DNA of 64,000 bases from JAHEZL01 sp964406465 (GCA_964406465.1 CAYORT010000001.1:186001-250000), one strand, 5' to 3'. Numbered from the stretch's first letter, positions 42,292-51,593 are shown. The notes: generated by a model not told the origin, from the letters alone. Numbers and translations: made by a program.

Positions 42292-44055
42292 ATGATGATG
42301 CAATTTGATTTACCAAAAGACCACAATTCAATCATTAAAGTGATTGGAGTAGGAGGAGGAGGAAGTAATGCCGTTAACCACATGTACCGTCAAGGGATCA
42401 ATGGTGTTGACTTTTTAATTTGCAATACCGACCAGCAAGCGTTGGATGCTAGTCCGGTACCAACCAAAGTACAACTTGGAACTGCTTTAACAAGCGGAAG
42501 AGGTGCAGGTTCTATAGCTGAGGTTGGACACAATGCTGCTTTAGAAAACTACGATGAAATAAGACAATTGCTTTCTGATGGAACGCGTATGGTGTTCATC
42601 ACTGCAGGTATGGGTGGTGGAACTGGTACGGGTGCAGCACCAGTGATTGCTCAAATTGCAAAAGAGATGGGTATCTTAACGGTAGGTATCGTAACTTATC
42701 CTTTCCAATTTGAAGGTAAAAAAAGAGCAAAACAAGCAGAAGAAGGAATCACTCAATTGAGACAAAATGTTGATACGCTTTTGGTAGTGTGCAACGACAA
42801 ATTGAGAGAGATGTATGGCAATCTTTCATTGAAAGAAGCTTTCGGAAAAGCCGATGATATTTTAACAACTGCAGCAAAAGGAATCGCTGAAGTAATTACA
42901 GTAACAGGGTACATCAACGTAGATTTTGAAGATGTAAGAACTGTAATGAGCAACAGCGGTGTAGCAATCATGGGATCGGCTAAAGCTAGTGGCGAGAACA
43001 GAGCGTTGCGCGCAGTGCAAGAGGCAATGGCTTCACCATTGTTGAACGATAACAATATTAAAGGTGCAAACTATATCTTGTTGAACATCACTTCTGGTAT
43101 TTCTGAAGTAATGATGGATGAGATTGCAGAAATCACCGACTATATCCAAGATGAAGCAGGTTCTACTGCCGAAATTATTTGGGGTACTGGAATGGATGAA
43201 ACTTTAGGCGACAATATTTCTGTTACTTTAATTGCTACTGGTTTTAAAACAAGTATGCAAGTAGGTAGCGAGTTAGAAGCTAAGCCAGCTAAGATTGTAC
43301 ACGAGTTGAAAAAAGATGAGCCGGTGCAAAAAGTAGTTACTCCTTTGTTCGAAACTCCTGCCCCTGTCGTTGCTGCTGTTGAACCAGTAGCAGTGGTGGA
43401 GCCAGTAGTTGAAAAAGTTGAATTGCCTGTTGAGCCTGTGGTTGCAGAAGTAGAAACTCCACAAGTGAGCGAAGAAATTACTTTCGAATTTGAATTGCCA
43501 ACAGAGCAAGAAGAAGTTGCAAAAGAGCAAGTAACGATGAGCTTTGATATTGAAGAGCCATTTGCTGAGCAAGATCAAGTAGTAACTTTTGAAGAAGAAA
43601 ACGCTTTGCCTGACGGATGGGAAGTTAAAACTGTAAGCAGTGAGGAAGTGAAAGAGATCGTTTTCGAAACTCCATCTGAACCAATCGTAGCAAAAAGATT
43701 ATTTGATGAGCCTGTTTTAGAATCACCAGTGATTGAAACTCCAAAAGAGCCATCTGTAATTTCACAGCTTAAGAGAGAAGAATTTTCATTGTCTAATGAC
43801 TTAGATACCGAAGAGCAAATGCGTCAATCTCAAGAGAGAATTATGCGTTTGAAAGCTTTAAGCTACAGAATGAAAACTCCATCTGGAATTTCTGAATTGG
43901 AAAACGAACCCGCATACAAAAGAAAGAGCGTTAACTTAGAGAAAGTTCCACATTCATCTGAGTCACCGGTGTCTCGTTACACTTTGTCTCACGATGAGCA
44001 AGAGGGTCCGGAAATTAGACCAAACAACTCTTTCTTACACGACAATGTAGATTGA
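42292..44055 (+). CDS. ftsZ: Cell division GTPase FtsZ with long acidic linker
   Basis: 587 residues against about 380-400 in E. coli or Bacillus. The first 320 are a normal FtsZ core: VGGGGSNAVNHM, NTDQQAL, the tubulin signature GGGTGTGAAPVIAQ, and the T7 segment around NVDFEDVRTVM. Residues about 330-565 form a Pro/Glu/Val-rich linker (PVVEKVELPVEPVVAEVETP and similar). The end, EIRPNNSFLHDNVD, is the probable C-terminal peptide that binds FtsA. Long linkers occur in Bacteroidota and are thought to tune protofilament spacing. Last gene of the dcw operon. Three ATG codons in a row open the frame and the exact start is uncertain by two residues. Confidence 0.97.
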   Translation: MMMQFDLPKDHNSIIKVIGVGGGGSNAVNHMYRQGINGVDFLICNTDQQALDASPVPTKVQLGTALTSGRGAGSIAEVGHNAALENYDEIRQLLSDGTRMVFITAGMGGGTGTGAAPVIAQIAKEMGILTVGIVTYPFQFEGKKRAKQAEEGITQLRQNVDTLLVVCNDKLREMYGNLSLKEAFGKADDILTTAAKGIAEVITVTGYINVDFEDVRTVMSNSGVAIMGSAKASGENRALRAVQEAMASPLLNDNNIKGANYILLNITSGISEVMMDEIAEITDYIQDEAGSTAEIIWGTGMDETLGDNISVTLIATGFKTSMQVGSELEAKPAKIVHELKKDEPVQKVVTPLFETPAPVVAAVEPVAVVEPVVEKVELPVEPVVAEVETPQVSEEITFEFELPTEQEEVAKEQVTMSFDIEEPFAEQDQVVTFEEENALPDGWEVKTVSSEEVKEIVFETPSEPIVAKRLFDEPVLESPVIETPKEPSVISQLKREEFSLSNDLDTEEQMRQSQERIMRLKALSYRMKTPSGISELENEPAYKRKSVNLEKVPHSSESPVSRYTLSHDEQEGPEIRPNNSFLHDNVD

Positions 44056-44090
44056 TTTCAGATTGTAGAATTACGATTTTAGATATAAAG

Positions 44091-44120
44091 AATCCTCTGA
44101 AGAAATTCAGGGGATTTTTT
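44091..44120 (+). terminator. Terminator of the dcw operon
   Basis: AATCCTCTGAA (44091-44101) pairs with TTCAGGGGATT (44106-44116, one G-T pair) around a GAAA tetraloop, followed by a T run to 44120. It lies 36 bases after the ftsZ stop. Confidence 0.88.
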
Positions 44121-44211
44121 GTTTTACAAACGCTCATAAGTGGATAAATGAATAGAACTTTCAAAAGAGAGAAAACTTATTCTTCTTAACTTTCCCTTTT
44201 AAAATCTAAAT

Positions 44212-44901
44212 ATGAAAATAATTCGATTGTTTATTTTCTTATTGCTCCTTAGTAGCAAAGCTTCTGCCACCGTTGGTTGGTCTTTCGGTTATAATGGAAC
44301 GGTGATGGGGAATGGTATTGGAAATATTAGGAATGAGGTTTACATGTTGAACTGCTTTGATTATCCAAACCTTAGCAAACCTTTTGAATTCAATAATTTC
44401 TTTCGCGGATTTAATCTCGATGTCATCTTCAATTTCAATGAAGAAAAGGAGATGTTTTATTTTTGATCGTGGACACAAAGATTGAATTTTTACAAAGGTG
44501 AGGGAACGGTGAATGGAGCCGATTTTGAAATGCGAATGAAACATCGTTTCAATAATTTTACATTCGCTGGTATTGGTTATCGAGGCACAAAATGGGCTTA
44601 TTCTTTTAGTGCTGCTACCATCGGTATTTTTCAAGTGAAATATAAATCTACTGCTGAAGCGGATGGTGATAAATGGAAAGATTATTACAATATTTCCAAA
44701 GGGCTGGTATCCTCAAATGTGGGTTTTGGTTCCTCGCTATTCGTTGATTATTTTTTCACACCTCATTTGCGCGCAAGAGCCGAGGGCTATTACGATTGGT
44801 TTGGCGTAACAATGCGCAATAGAGACGACATCTTAATCAATTATAAATTCACTACCACTAGTTTGAGCTTATCATTGTCTTACATCTTATTTAAAGACTA
44901 A
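44212..44901 (+). pseudogene. Outer-membrane beta-barrel-like protein, interrupted by in-frame TGA
   Basis: An ATG at 44212 opens a signal peptide (MKIIRLFIFLLLLSSKASA) and 84 codons, ending in TGA at 44464-44466. The same frame continues without further stops to 44901: after the TGA come SWTQRLNFYKGEG and strands with alternating aromatic residues (RFNNFTFAGIGYRGTKWAYSF, spread over about 21 residues, and SLSLSLSYILF at the end). With the TGA read through, the product would be 229 residues with an outer-membrane barrel look and a C-terminal aromatic/hydrophobic strand. The likely lost codon is TGG. Nonsense mutation or sequencing error both fit. Function unknown. It heads a three-gene cassette. 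Confidence 0.75.
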
Positions 44902-44903
44902 AC

Positions 44904-45701
44904 ATGAGAAAATTAATTGTCATAGTGATCGCATTACTCACAGCAAATGCTAATGCTGCAAAAGGCGATTTATATCTTTTTGCCAATACTGGTTACAACA
45001 TCATTTACCACGATAAAGCAATTCAGCAGTTTCATACCGATTTCAATGAAGTGTGGTCAAATGTTTTGAAAGAAGGGTATCACAAAACAGGTTTGTCTTA
45101 TCAGTATCAACTGAGAGCGGTATATTGGATTACCGATAAATTGGGAATGTATATGTCGATGAACCGTGCCCGACAAAATTATGAAGCCGAGTATTTGAAT
45201 GGAACAAAAAGGATTATGAAGATGAAGACACGCGGACTCTTTAATTTTGGATTGAATATAGGTAGTGCTGAGAAGTTTTATGTGAGCGCCGGATTTGGCT
45301 TAGGTACCACGCTTTTTAATTCATATGAGTTGTACAAAGATGGAACGATAAGTTACAATTATGCTTATCAATACAACTACGATTCCAATATCAATGGCGT
45401 GTATTCAAATTTTGGCTTCACCTACGATTTGAGTCTGAATTTTAATGTTTATCGCGGTTTGCGTTTGGTGGCAGGCGTTAACGGATTATATGGATCGGAG
45501 TATACCGACAAAAATCAAATTAAGGGTATAGATAGAAATGCTCTTTATGAAACTGTTTATTTTCCTGGTGATTATAAGATATATGAAGAGTTGACCCATA
45601 TGGGAATATCATACGAATATCCTTTGGAAAAAGTAGCGAAGGCGCGTACTTACAACTTTTATTTAGGCGTTCAATACAACATTAAATTAGCTAATTTATG
45701 A
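44904..45701 (+). CDS. Predicted outer-membrane beta-barrel protein
   Basis: 265 residues with a signal peptide (MRKLIVIVIALLTANANA). The rest is rich in amphipathic strands with Tyr/Phe (YNYAYQYNYDSNINGVYSNF, FYLGVQYNIKLANL at the end), typical of 10-12-stranded barrels in Bacteroidota. I do not recognise a named family. It starts two bases after the stop of the interrupted barrel gene, and its last bases overlap the lipoprotein gene by 4 (ATGA), so the three are probably one functional unit in the outer membrane. Confidence 0.78.
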   Translation: MRKLIVIVIALLTANANAAKGDLYLFANTGYNIIYHDKAIQQFHTDFNEVWSNVLKEGYHKTGLSYQYQLRAVYWITDKLGMYMSMNRARQNYEAEYLNGTKRIMKMKTRGLFNFGLNIGSAEKFYVSAGFGLGTTLFNSYELYKDGTISYNYAYQYNYDSNINGVYSNFGFTYDLSLNFNVYRGLRLVAGVNGLYGSEYTDKNQIKGIDRNALYETVYFPGDYKIYEELTHMGISYEYPLEKVAKARTYNFYLGVQYNIKLANL

Positions 45702-46207
45702 GATTGATTAAGATATTTATTTGTGTTTCATTTGCTGTTTTATCATTCAGTTCTTGCGACACTTTTCGTACTTCACAAGCGGTGATGGATGTGGCCGGAC
45801 CAAAAAACATAGCGCGCTATGTTTGGAAGAAAATGGATGCGAATGGTGATTTTTCAATTTCAATTTACGACACCGCAAACTTTGGTAAAATCATCTTTTG
45901 GAACAATGATAATGATGTAATCAACAACGTAACTTTTGATGGTGATAAAGCACCCGCTGGATGGTTTTATGCCAACGTAGGGGTTGGTACTCCATCATTA
46001 CCTATAGGTTGGTTTGTTGATTACGAAGATGGAAAAACATTAACCTTGTGGAGCGAAGAAAGCCTAGGAGGTAAATCACGTGTAACCTACACCATGACCA
46101 AAAATTACAACGCCAGTAAAATCAATTTAGAAACCGTTTACTACACACAACACGGCACCTTTAAGGAAGTATTGGAGTTGGAGAGTATAAGTGGGAATAA
46201 CGAGTAG
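45698..46207 (+). CDS. Predicted lipoprotein
   Basis: 169 residues with a lipoprotein signal: MRLIKIFICVSFAVLSFSSC, lipidation cysteine at residue 20. The mature part is beta-rich and short (KIIFWNNDNDVINNVTFDGD, TLTLWSEESLGG), of lipocalin-like or immunoglobulin-like size. No known family recognised. ATGA overlap with the barrel gene before it. About 30 bases after the stop is a perfect 9+9 palindrome (46238-46257) without a T run. Confidence 0.78.
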   Translation: MRLIKIFICVSFAVLSFSSCDTFRTSQAVMDVAGPKNIARYVWKKMDANGDFSISIYDTANFGKIIFWNNDNDVINNVTFDGDKAPAGWFYANVGVGTPSLPIGWFVDYEDGKTLTLWSEESLGGKSRVTYTMTKNYNASKINLETVYYTQHGTFKEVLELESISGNNE

Positions 46208-46237
46208 AAGTGTTATAGATGGGCCTTTATAGCTTTG

Positions 46238-46257
46238 ATACTATCAAATGATAGTAT
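46238..46257. repeat. Short perfect palindrome after the lipoprotein gene
   Basis: ATACTATCA and TGATAGTAT are separated by AA. No U tract follows in either direction, so a weak hairpin or a protein-binding site is more likely than a terminator. Confidence 0.4.
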
Positions 46258-46296
46258 TATGGGAAAGATCGTTTAATCGATTGCTTGATGAAAGAA

Positions 46297-46460
46297 TTCT
46301 CCGCTGCGCTTAGGCTGCATTTTGTTTTGCCTAAGTGTTCTTACCATTTTAGAGGCTTTGCCTCGTGTTTAATATTTTTATAAAAAAGAAGAAGCCGAAG
46401 GCTTAGGGAGTTGAAGAATCGCTTAGGCAAAAGAAAATGCAGCCTAAGCGAGGCGGGGAA
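46297..46460. repeat. Foldback element with 29-bp terminal arms
   Basis: The arm at 46307-46335 (starting CGCTTAGGCTGCATTTT) and the arm at 46422-46450 are complementary at 28 of 29 positions. Weaker pairing extends to 46297 and 46460. Between the arms are two small hairpins, GAGGC/GCCTC and AGCC/GGCT. The sequence has no open frame. It lies between convergent genes (lipoprotein plus, small membrane protein minus). Unrelated in sequence to the foldback at 25081. Confidence 0.75.
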
Positions 46461-46461
46461 A

Positions 46462-47004
46462 TTATCTCACCGAGAAGCTATACCAATTTTCATAGATTGG
46501 TCGATATTCCACTAAATTTCCTCCACAGAATCCCGATGGTAAATTTTCTTTGTTCTCAAAATACATAAAGCCGTCGATATTGTCTAGCATGCCATTGACA
46601 CCAATTGCAGTGAAACCGATAGATTTGTGTACAATAAAATCATCCATTAAAAACGAATTAGAGTCTATTTTTTCAATTCTTTCTCTTGAAAATTCTGATA
46701 AGGTTTGTGTATTAATTTTTTCAAATTTATTGAGGTGCATGAAGAAATATGTTTTTTTTGACAAAACACCTTCTTCTGATGAAAAAATGAATGGAGTTAA
46801 GATTAGAAAGGAGGCCGTAAAAAGTCTTAAAAATTTGGCTTTTCCAGTCGATTTTAAATCAATAAAATAGATACCTGATATTAATGCAATGGTGAAGAAA
46901 GGTAAAAGTAAAATTGAAAAAAATAATCCACTTGAATACTCAAATAGAATTATCAAAACATGTATTAATGCAATTACTATAAAGAATAACCATTTATTTT
47001 TCAT
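46462..47004 (-). CDS. Small membrane protein of unknown function, coupled to mfd
   Basis: 180 residues, not recognised. Three predicted membrane helices lie in the first 75 residues (WLFFIVIALIHVLIILF, FFSILLLPFFTIALISGIYF, FLRLFTASFLILTPFIF). A soluble domain of about 100 residues follows (YFFMHLNKFEKINTQTLSEF onward). Its ATG overlaps the mfd stop as ATGA, so it is translated after mfd, but nothing suggests a role in repair. It ends one base before the foldback element. Confidence 0.7.
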   Translation of the reverse strand: MKNKWLFFIVIALIHVLIILFEYSSGLFFSILLLPFFTIALISGIYFIDLKSTGKAKFLRLFTASFLILTPFIFSSEEGVLSKKTYFFMHLNKFEKINTQTLSEFSRERIEKIDSNSFLMDDFIVHKSIGFTAIGVNGMLDNIDGFMYFENKENLPSGFCGGNLVEYRPIYENWYSFSVR

Positions 47005-50000
47005 AGAATCATTTTAGTAAGTTCCTTCATCCCCTCCTCAATCTTACTCACATACTCAAACCCAATGCTCAATTTATCTTTCACTTGCTTAAGTGTGCAG
47101 CGTTGCGGATTTTCTTGTACGTACTTTAAAATGTGGCCGAATTGATCTGATTGGAAGAATCTGTTTTCTTGGTTAGCGATGAAGTTGCATCGCATTTTTC
47201 CATTTTTGATGGTGATTTTTTCGAAGCCTAATTTTTCTCCTAACCAACGCAAACGCATAGCATTTAACAATTCGGTGGTTGGCTTAGGGAGTGCACCAAA
47301 TCTATCTATCAAGTGTTTTTCGAAGCTTAGTAAATCTTCTTCTGTTTTTACTTCGTTGAGTTCTTTGTAGAGAGCTAATCTTTCTGAAACTGTGTTTACG
47401 TAATTTGTTGGAATGAGTATTTCCACATCAGTATCAATCACGCAATCGTCGCCAAACATTCTTCCTTTTGGCGCTTCATCGGCATACAAATCTTTAAACT
47501 CTGTTTCACGCAACTCATGCAAGGCTTCATCTAAAATTCTTTGGTACATATCGTAACCTACATCGGTGATGAAGCCACTTTGTTCTGCGCCCAATAAATC
47601 TCCTGCACCACGAATATCTAAATCGCGCATGGCGATGTTGAATCCACTTCCTAAATCAGAAAATTCTTCAATGGCGCGCAAACGTTTTCTTGATTCATCG
47701 CTCAAAGTTGAAAGCGGCGGAGTGATTAAATAACAGTATGCTTTTTTGTTGGAACGGCCCACTCTTCCGCGCATTTGATGCAAGTCGCTGAGTCCGAAAT
47801 TTTGTGCGTTGTTGATGATAATGGTATTTGCATTTGGCACATCCAATCCTGATTCGATGATCGTTGTTGCCACTAAAATATCGAACTGACCTTCGATGAA
47901 ATCCAGCATCACTTCTTCCAGTTTTTTTCCATCCATTTGTCCGTGACCAATCGCAATTCTCGCACTCGGCAACAAGCTTTGCAACCTACCTGCCACTTCC
48001 ATGATATTGCCTACTTTGTTGTGCACGAAATAAACTTGTCCGCCACGCTCAATTTCATGACGAATGGCATCTCTTATTTTTTCTTGGTCGAAGCCAATCA
48101 CATTGGTGTCAACTGGATATCTGTTGGGTGGCGGAGTATTGATCACACTAAGGTCGCGAGCGCCCATCAACGAGAATTGCAATGTTCGTGGAATAGGAGT
48201 GGCAGTAAGTGTTAGCGTATCTACATTAGCTTTGATGGTTTTCAATTTATCTTTAATGGCCACTCCAAATTTTTGTTCTTCATCGATGATGAGCAAACCT
48301 AAATCTTTAAAGATTACATCTTTTCCAACGATGCGATGTGTGCCAATAATCACATCCACTTTTCCATCTTTTAATGCCGCAACAGTTTCGCTTTGCGCTT
48401 TGGTAGAACGAAAGCGATTGATGTAATCTACCTTAACAGGAAAATCTTTGAAACGTTCGCTAAATGAGCGGTAATGCTGTAATGCGAGAATGGTGGTAGG
48501 TACTAAAACAGCCACTTGTTTTCCATCACACACTGCTTTAAAAGCGGCACGCATGGCAATTTCTGTTTTACCAAATCCAACGTCACCACACACCAATCGG
48601 TCCATAGGAAATTCTTTTTCCATATCGGCTTTAACTGATGCTGTAGACGATTCTTGGTCGGGAGTATCTTCGTATATAAATGATGCTTCTAATTCTTGTT
48701 GAAGGTAATTGTCATGAGAAAATGCAAAACCTTTTTGTGCTTTTCTTTTAGCGTAAAGTTTGATGAGGTCGTAAGCAATTTCTTTAACTTTTTTCTTGGT
48801 GTTTTCTTTCTTCGTTTTCCAAGTAGTAGTGCCCAATTTATTCATCGAAGGTTCTTTGCCTTCTTTGCCCGAGTAGCGAGAAATTTTGTGCAACGATTGA
48901 ATATTTACATATAGTAAATCGCTGTCTTTGTATAGAATTCGAACGGCTTCATGTTTTTTGCCATCGTTCTCAATAGTTTCCAATCCGTCGAACAAGCCAA
49001 TTCCATAATCGCTGTGCACAACATAATCTCCTTTGTGCAAACCAGTGAGTTCTTTTATAGTGATGGTTTGTTTGCTTTTTTTGTAACGCTCTTTTAATTT
49101 GAAACGGTGGTAACGATTGAAAATTTGATGATCGGTATACACCAATATTTTTAAATCGTGATCGATAAAACCTTCGTGAAGCGCCAGTAACATCATCTCG
49201 TATTTCAGCGGTGTAGCTTGCGGATGATGATCGACAATTTCTTTTAAGCGCGCCAACTCTTTTTGATTGTCGCTTACCAAAAATATCTCGTAATTTTTTT
49301 CTTGATATTCATGCAAGTGCTGCAGCAGCAAATCGAAATTTTTGTTGAAGTTGGGTTGAGGAGAAGAACTAACCTTTACATCATCGCTACTATTTTCTAA
49401 AAAGATAATAGGATGATTTTTGAGTTCTTGTATGAAAGCAGTTTCGGTTAAAAATAATTCTTCGGGAGTAGCTTTTTTAAGTGTTGATGTTCCCGATTTT
49501 TCGAACAATCTTTCTGTTTTTTTGAAAGCTTTATCTACTTGTTCGATAAATAAAGTTGAATTGGCAATCCACAGCACACTTTGTTTTCCTAAGAAGTTAA
49601 GCAAAGATTCACGTTGTGAAATTCCTTCTTGCAAAATCATATCGGGTACTACAGTAATGCTATCTAAGGGATCAACAGAGAGCTGCGTAGAAGGGTCGAA
49701 AGAGCGAATGGTTTCTACTTCATCGCCAAAAAATTCTACGCGAAAAGGATAATCGTTAGAGAAAGAAAAAATATCGATGATGCCACCGCGCACGGCAAAT
49801 TGTCCGGGCTCAGCCACAAAATCAGTTCTTGTAAAATGATATTCAAACAACATGTCGATGACAAAATCAACAGAGAGTGTTTCTCCTTTTTTTATTTGCA
49901 AGGAATGTTGATGAAACACTTTTTCGCTCACTACTTTTTCGGCGATGGCTTCGGGGTACGTAACAATGAATTTATTTTTGTGCGCAGCCAATTCAGAAAG

Positions 50001-50327
50001 AATTTCTGTACGTGTTAAAACATTGGCATTTTGAATTTCTTCGGGTTCGTATGGATTTCTGAAAGATGCCGGAAAAAAGAGTACATCATCTTTAGCAATA
50101 AACTGCTGTAAGTTGTTGTAAAAATAAGCTGCTTCTTCGTTGTCGTTGAGTAAGAAAATATGTGGAGAGTGATGTTTATTCCAAACGCCTGTAGCGATGA
50201 GTGCGGGCAAGGAACCTTTGGCCCCCGATAATTTTATAGGGGAGTGATTTTCTTTTTTAAGTTTTGCAATCAACTCGGAAATGGCGGTATTTAACCGATA
50301 TTTTTCCGACAGCAAATTTTGTTGCAT
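47001..50327 (-). CDS. mfd: Transcription-repair coupling factor Mfd
   Basis: 1108 residues, normal length. Order: UvrB-homology region (residues about 20-330, with PASFRNPYEPEEIQN and VRGGIIDIFSF), CarD-like RNA-polymerase-interaction domain (GDYVVHSDYGIGLFDG, about 435), then RecG-like helicase: Walker A CGDVGFGKTEIA, DEEQ in IIDEEQKFGV, TATPIPRTLQFSLMG, and RGRVGRSNKKAYCYL. The C-terminal TRCF domain follows (GLGSGFNIAMRDL-type motif appears as DLGSGFNIAMRDLDIRGAG). Mfd removes RNA polymerase stalled at lesions and recruits UvrA. A TATCTTTA -7-like element lies just upstream of the ATG. Confidence 0.98.
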   Translation of the reverse strand: MQQNLLSEKYRLNTAISELIAKLKKENHSPIKLSGAKGSLPALIATGVWNKHHSPHIFLLNDNEEAAYFYNNLQQFIAKDDVLFFPASFRNPYEPEEIQNANVLTRTEILSELAAHKNKFIVTYPEAIAEKVVSEKVFHQHSLQIKKGETLSVDFVIDMLFEYHFTRTDFVAEPGQFAVRGGIIDIFSFSNDYPFRVEFFGDEVETIRSFDPSTQLSVDPLDSITVVPDMILQEGISQRESLLNFLGKQSVLWIANSTLFIEQVDKAFKKTERLFEKSGTSTLKKATPEELFLTETAFIQELKNHPIIFLENSSDDVKVSSSPQPNFNKNFDLLLQHLHEYQEKNYEIFLVSDNQKELARLKEIVDHHPQATPLKYEMMLLALHEGFIDHDLKILVYTDHQIFNRYHRFKLKERYKKSKQTITIKELTGLHKGDYVVHSDYGIGLFDGLETIENDGKKHEAVRILYKDSDLLYVNIQSLHKISRYSGKEGKEPSMNKLGTTTWKTKKENTKKKVKEIAYDLIKLYAKRKAQKGFAFSHDNYLQQELEASFIYEDTPDQESSTASVKADMEKEFPMDRLVCGDVGFGKTEIAMRAAFKAVCDGKQVAVLVPTTILALQHYRSFSERFKDFPVKVDYINRFRSTKAQSETVAALKDGKVDVIIGTHRIVGKDVIFKDLGLLIIDEEQKFGVAIKDKLKTIKANVDTLTLTATPIPRTLQFSLMGARDLSVINTPPPNRYPVDTNVIGFDQEKIRDAIRHEIERGGQVYFVHNKVGNIMEVAGRLQSLLPSARIAIGHGQMDGKKLEEVMLDFIEGQFDILVATTIIESGLDVPNANTIIINNAQNFGLSDLHQMRGRVGRSNKKAYCYLITPPLSTLSDESRKRLRAIEEFSDLGSGFNIAMRDLDIRGAGDLLGAEQSGFITDVGYDMYQRILDEALHELRETEFKDLYADEAPKGRMFGDDCVIDTDVEILIPTNYVNTVSERLALYKELNEVKTEEDLLSFEKHLIDRFGALPKPTTELLNAMRLRWLGEKLGFEKITIKNGKMRCNFIANQENRFFQSDQFGHILKYVQENPQRCTLKQVKDKLSIGFEYVSKIEEGMKELTKMIL

Positions 50328-50381
50328 GGCTTAAAGATAGGAAATGTGGCAGGTAATAGTGGTAAAATAGGAATAAAAAAA

Positions 50382-50408
50382 TAACCGCCTCATGGGGTGA
50401 AGCGGTTA
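50382..50408 (-). terminator. Terminator of the T9SS fibronectin-like gene
   Basis: TAACCGC/GCGGTTA stem, extended by a TCA/TGA pairing, followed on the minus strand by a run of seven T. It lies about 100 bases after the stop of the gene ending at 50509. Confidence 0.75.
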
Positions 50409-50508
50409 AATGACAGGTTCGACTATGCACAAAGCAAGGCTGCTTGTAATAACAAATATGATTTAGTTCAATGTGCTTTTCAAAACAAATTTATCTTAGA
50501 ATTACCTT

Positions 50509-51453
50509 TCAATGTACCACACTAAACTTGATGATACCCATTTGTTTTTCGTCTCTGTATATTTTAATATAATATAGGCCTTCGTTTAAATTAGAGCAAT
50601 CAAACCATTCGCTAGTACCTGTGCTTGTTCGGGTTTCAATTATTTTTCCAGTGATATCTGCTACGCTTATCACATCACCTACTGCGGTGTTTTTAAGCAT
50701 GCATATTGAGGAGGCCGGATTAGGATACAATCCTATTTCATTATTGGTGATAAACGGCACGCCAATATTTCCATAGATTTCAAATCCAACAACATCCGAC
50801 CAAGCGCTCGTATCTGCATTGTTGCTTACTTTCATTCTCATATAGAAAGTACCCGAATTTGAGAAAGGATTGATGCCGATGCCAATATTCTGTCCTTGCC
50901 AGTATACCACGTTGATGGTGGTTACATCAAGAACTTGTTTATAGTAGATAGGATATGTAAATGAAGGATCATCGGAAAAATCCATGTAGTACACTCTATT
51001 TCCAATATTGTGGTTCGTATAAACAAAGAAGCTTGCCGGATTTACAATATCGTTATTGAGAGGAAAGGTGATGGTGGGCGCTCCAACAGTGTGAAAGCTT
51101 AAAATGTTGGTCCAAACACTGGTATCGCTGGCAGTTCTGCTACGCGCTCTCCAGTAGTATTGCTGATCGTAAAATAGTTCGGCAATGGTGTCTCTAACGC
51201 TGGAGCCTATGGAGTAGCTGCCAAAATCAACAGTTCCTAATTTAAGTATTCTAAGTGGGGAGTTAAATGAAGAGGTAGTATCTAGTTCAATATCGTAAAA
51301 ATTTTCATTGGCTGCATGACTGAAACGAAATACGCATTTGGTTGGAATATTGGCTGAGTTGTCGACCGGATTAAGTGTAGTAGGCGGTGTAGCATAGCTA
51401 CAAATTGCAAAGAAAAATAAGTAGAATAATGTAAAAATTTTGCCCCTAACCAT
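50509..51453 (-). CDS. T9SS-secreted fibronectin-like protein
   Basis: 314 residues. Signal peptide (FTLFYLFFFAICSYA), then two fibronectin-III-like units (residues about 22-120 and 125-230) with QQYYWRARSRTASDTSVW and FYMRMKVSNNADTSAWSDV, a pattern common in Bacteroidota surface proteins. The last 75 residues are a type A T9SS sorting domain (IGLYPNPASSICML, then GLYYIKIYRD and IIKFSVVH). No catalytic domain is visible, so binding or structural use outside the cell is likely. Monocistronic, with its own terminator. Confidence 0.82.
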   Translation of the reverse strand: MVRGKIFTLFYLFFFAICSYATPPTTLNPVDNSANIPTKCVFRFSHAANENFYDIELDTTSSFNSPLRILKLGTVDFGSYSIGSSVRDTIAELFYDQQYYWRARSRTASDTSVWTNILSFHTVGAPTITFPLNNDIVNPASFFVYTNHNIGNRVYYMDFSDDPSFTYPIYYKQVLDVTTINVVYWQGQNIGIGINPFSNSGTFYMRMKVSNNADTSAWSDVVGFEIYGNIGVPFITNNEIGLYPNPASSICMLKNTAVGDVISVADITGKIIETRTSTGTSEWFDCSNLNEGLYYIKIYRDEKQMGIIKFSVVH

Positions 51454-51556
51454 AGTAGTAAAATAAAGTAGTGTTTTAAATATACAGTGAATATTTGTTC
51501 GTTGCGAATATTTTTTTTGAATTATTACTGTTCAATCAAATACCTCTCAAAAGCCC

Positions 51557-51587
51557 TTGTTCTCATTTTATATTTTCTGTACCTTTC
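51557..51587 (+). promoter_or_regulatory. Promoter of the helical-repeat gene: TTG-N20-TACCTTTC
   Basis: TTG at 51557-51559 and TACCTTTC at 51580-51587 (one mismatch to TAnnTTTG) are separated by 20 bases. The ATG is at 51594, so the leader would be only a few bases or absent. Confidence 0.4.
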
Positions 51588-51593
51588 TAAATT

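Noticed and set aside
44464..44466. TGA read as tryptophan (alternative genetic code or recoding)
   Set aside because: TGA serves as the normal stop of several well-defined genes here (rsmH, ftsL, MATE), so general reassignment is excluded; no selenocysteine-type hairpin was recognised.
44239..44634. 131-codon minus-strand frame over the interrupted barrel gene
   Set aside because: Considered as a reason for the TGA, but the product has no recognisable feature while the plus strand has a signal peptide and strands on both sides of the TGA.
46238..46257. Terminator for the lipoprotein cassette
   Set aside because: The stem is perfect but the loop is too short and no T run follows; kept only as a palindrome.
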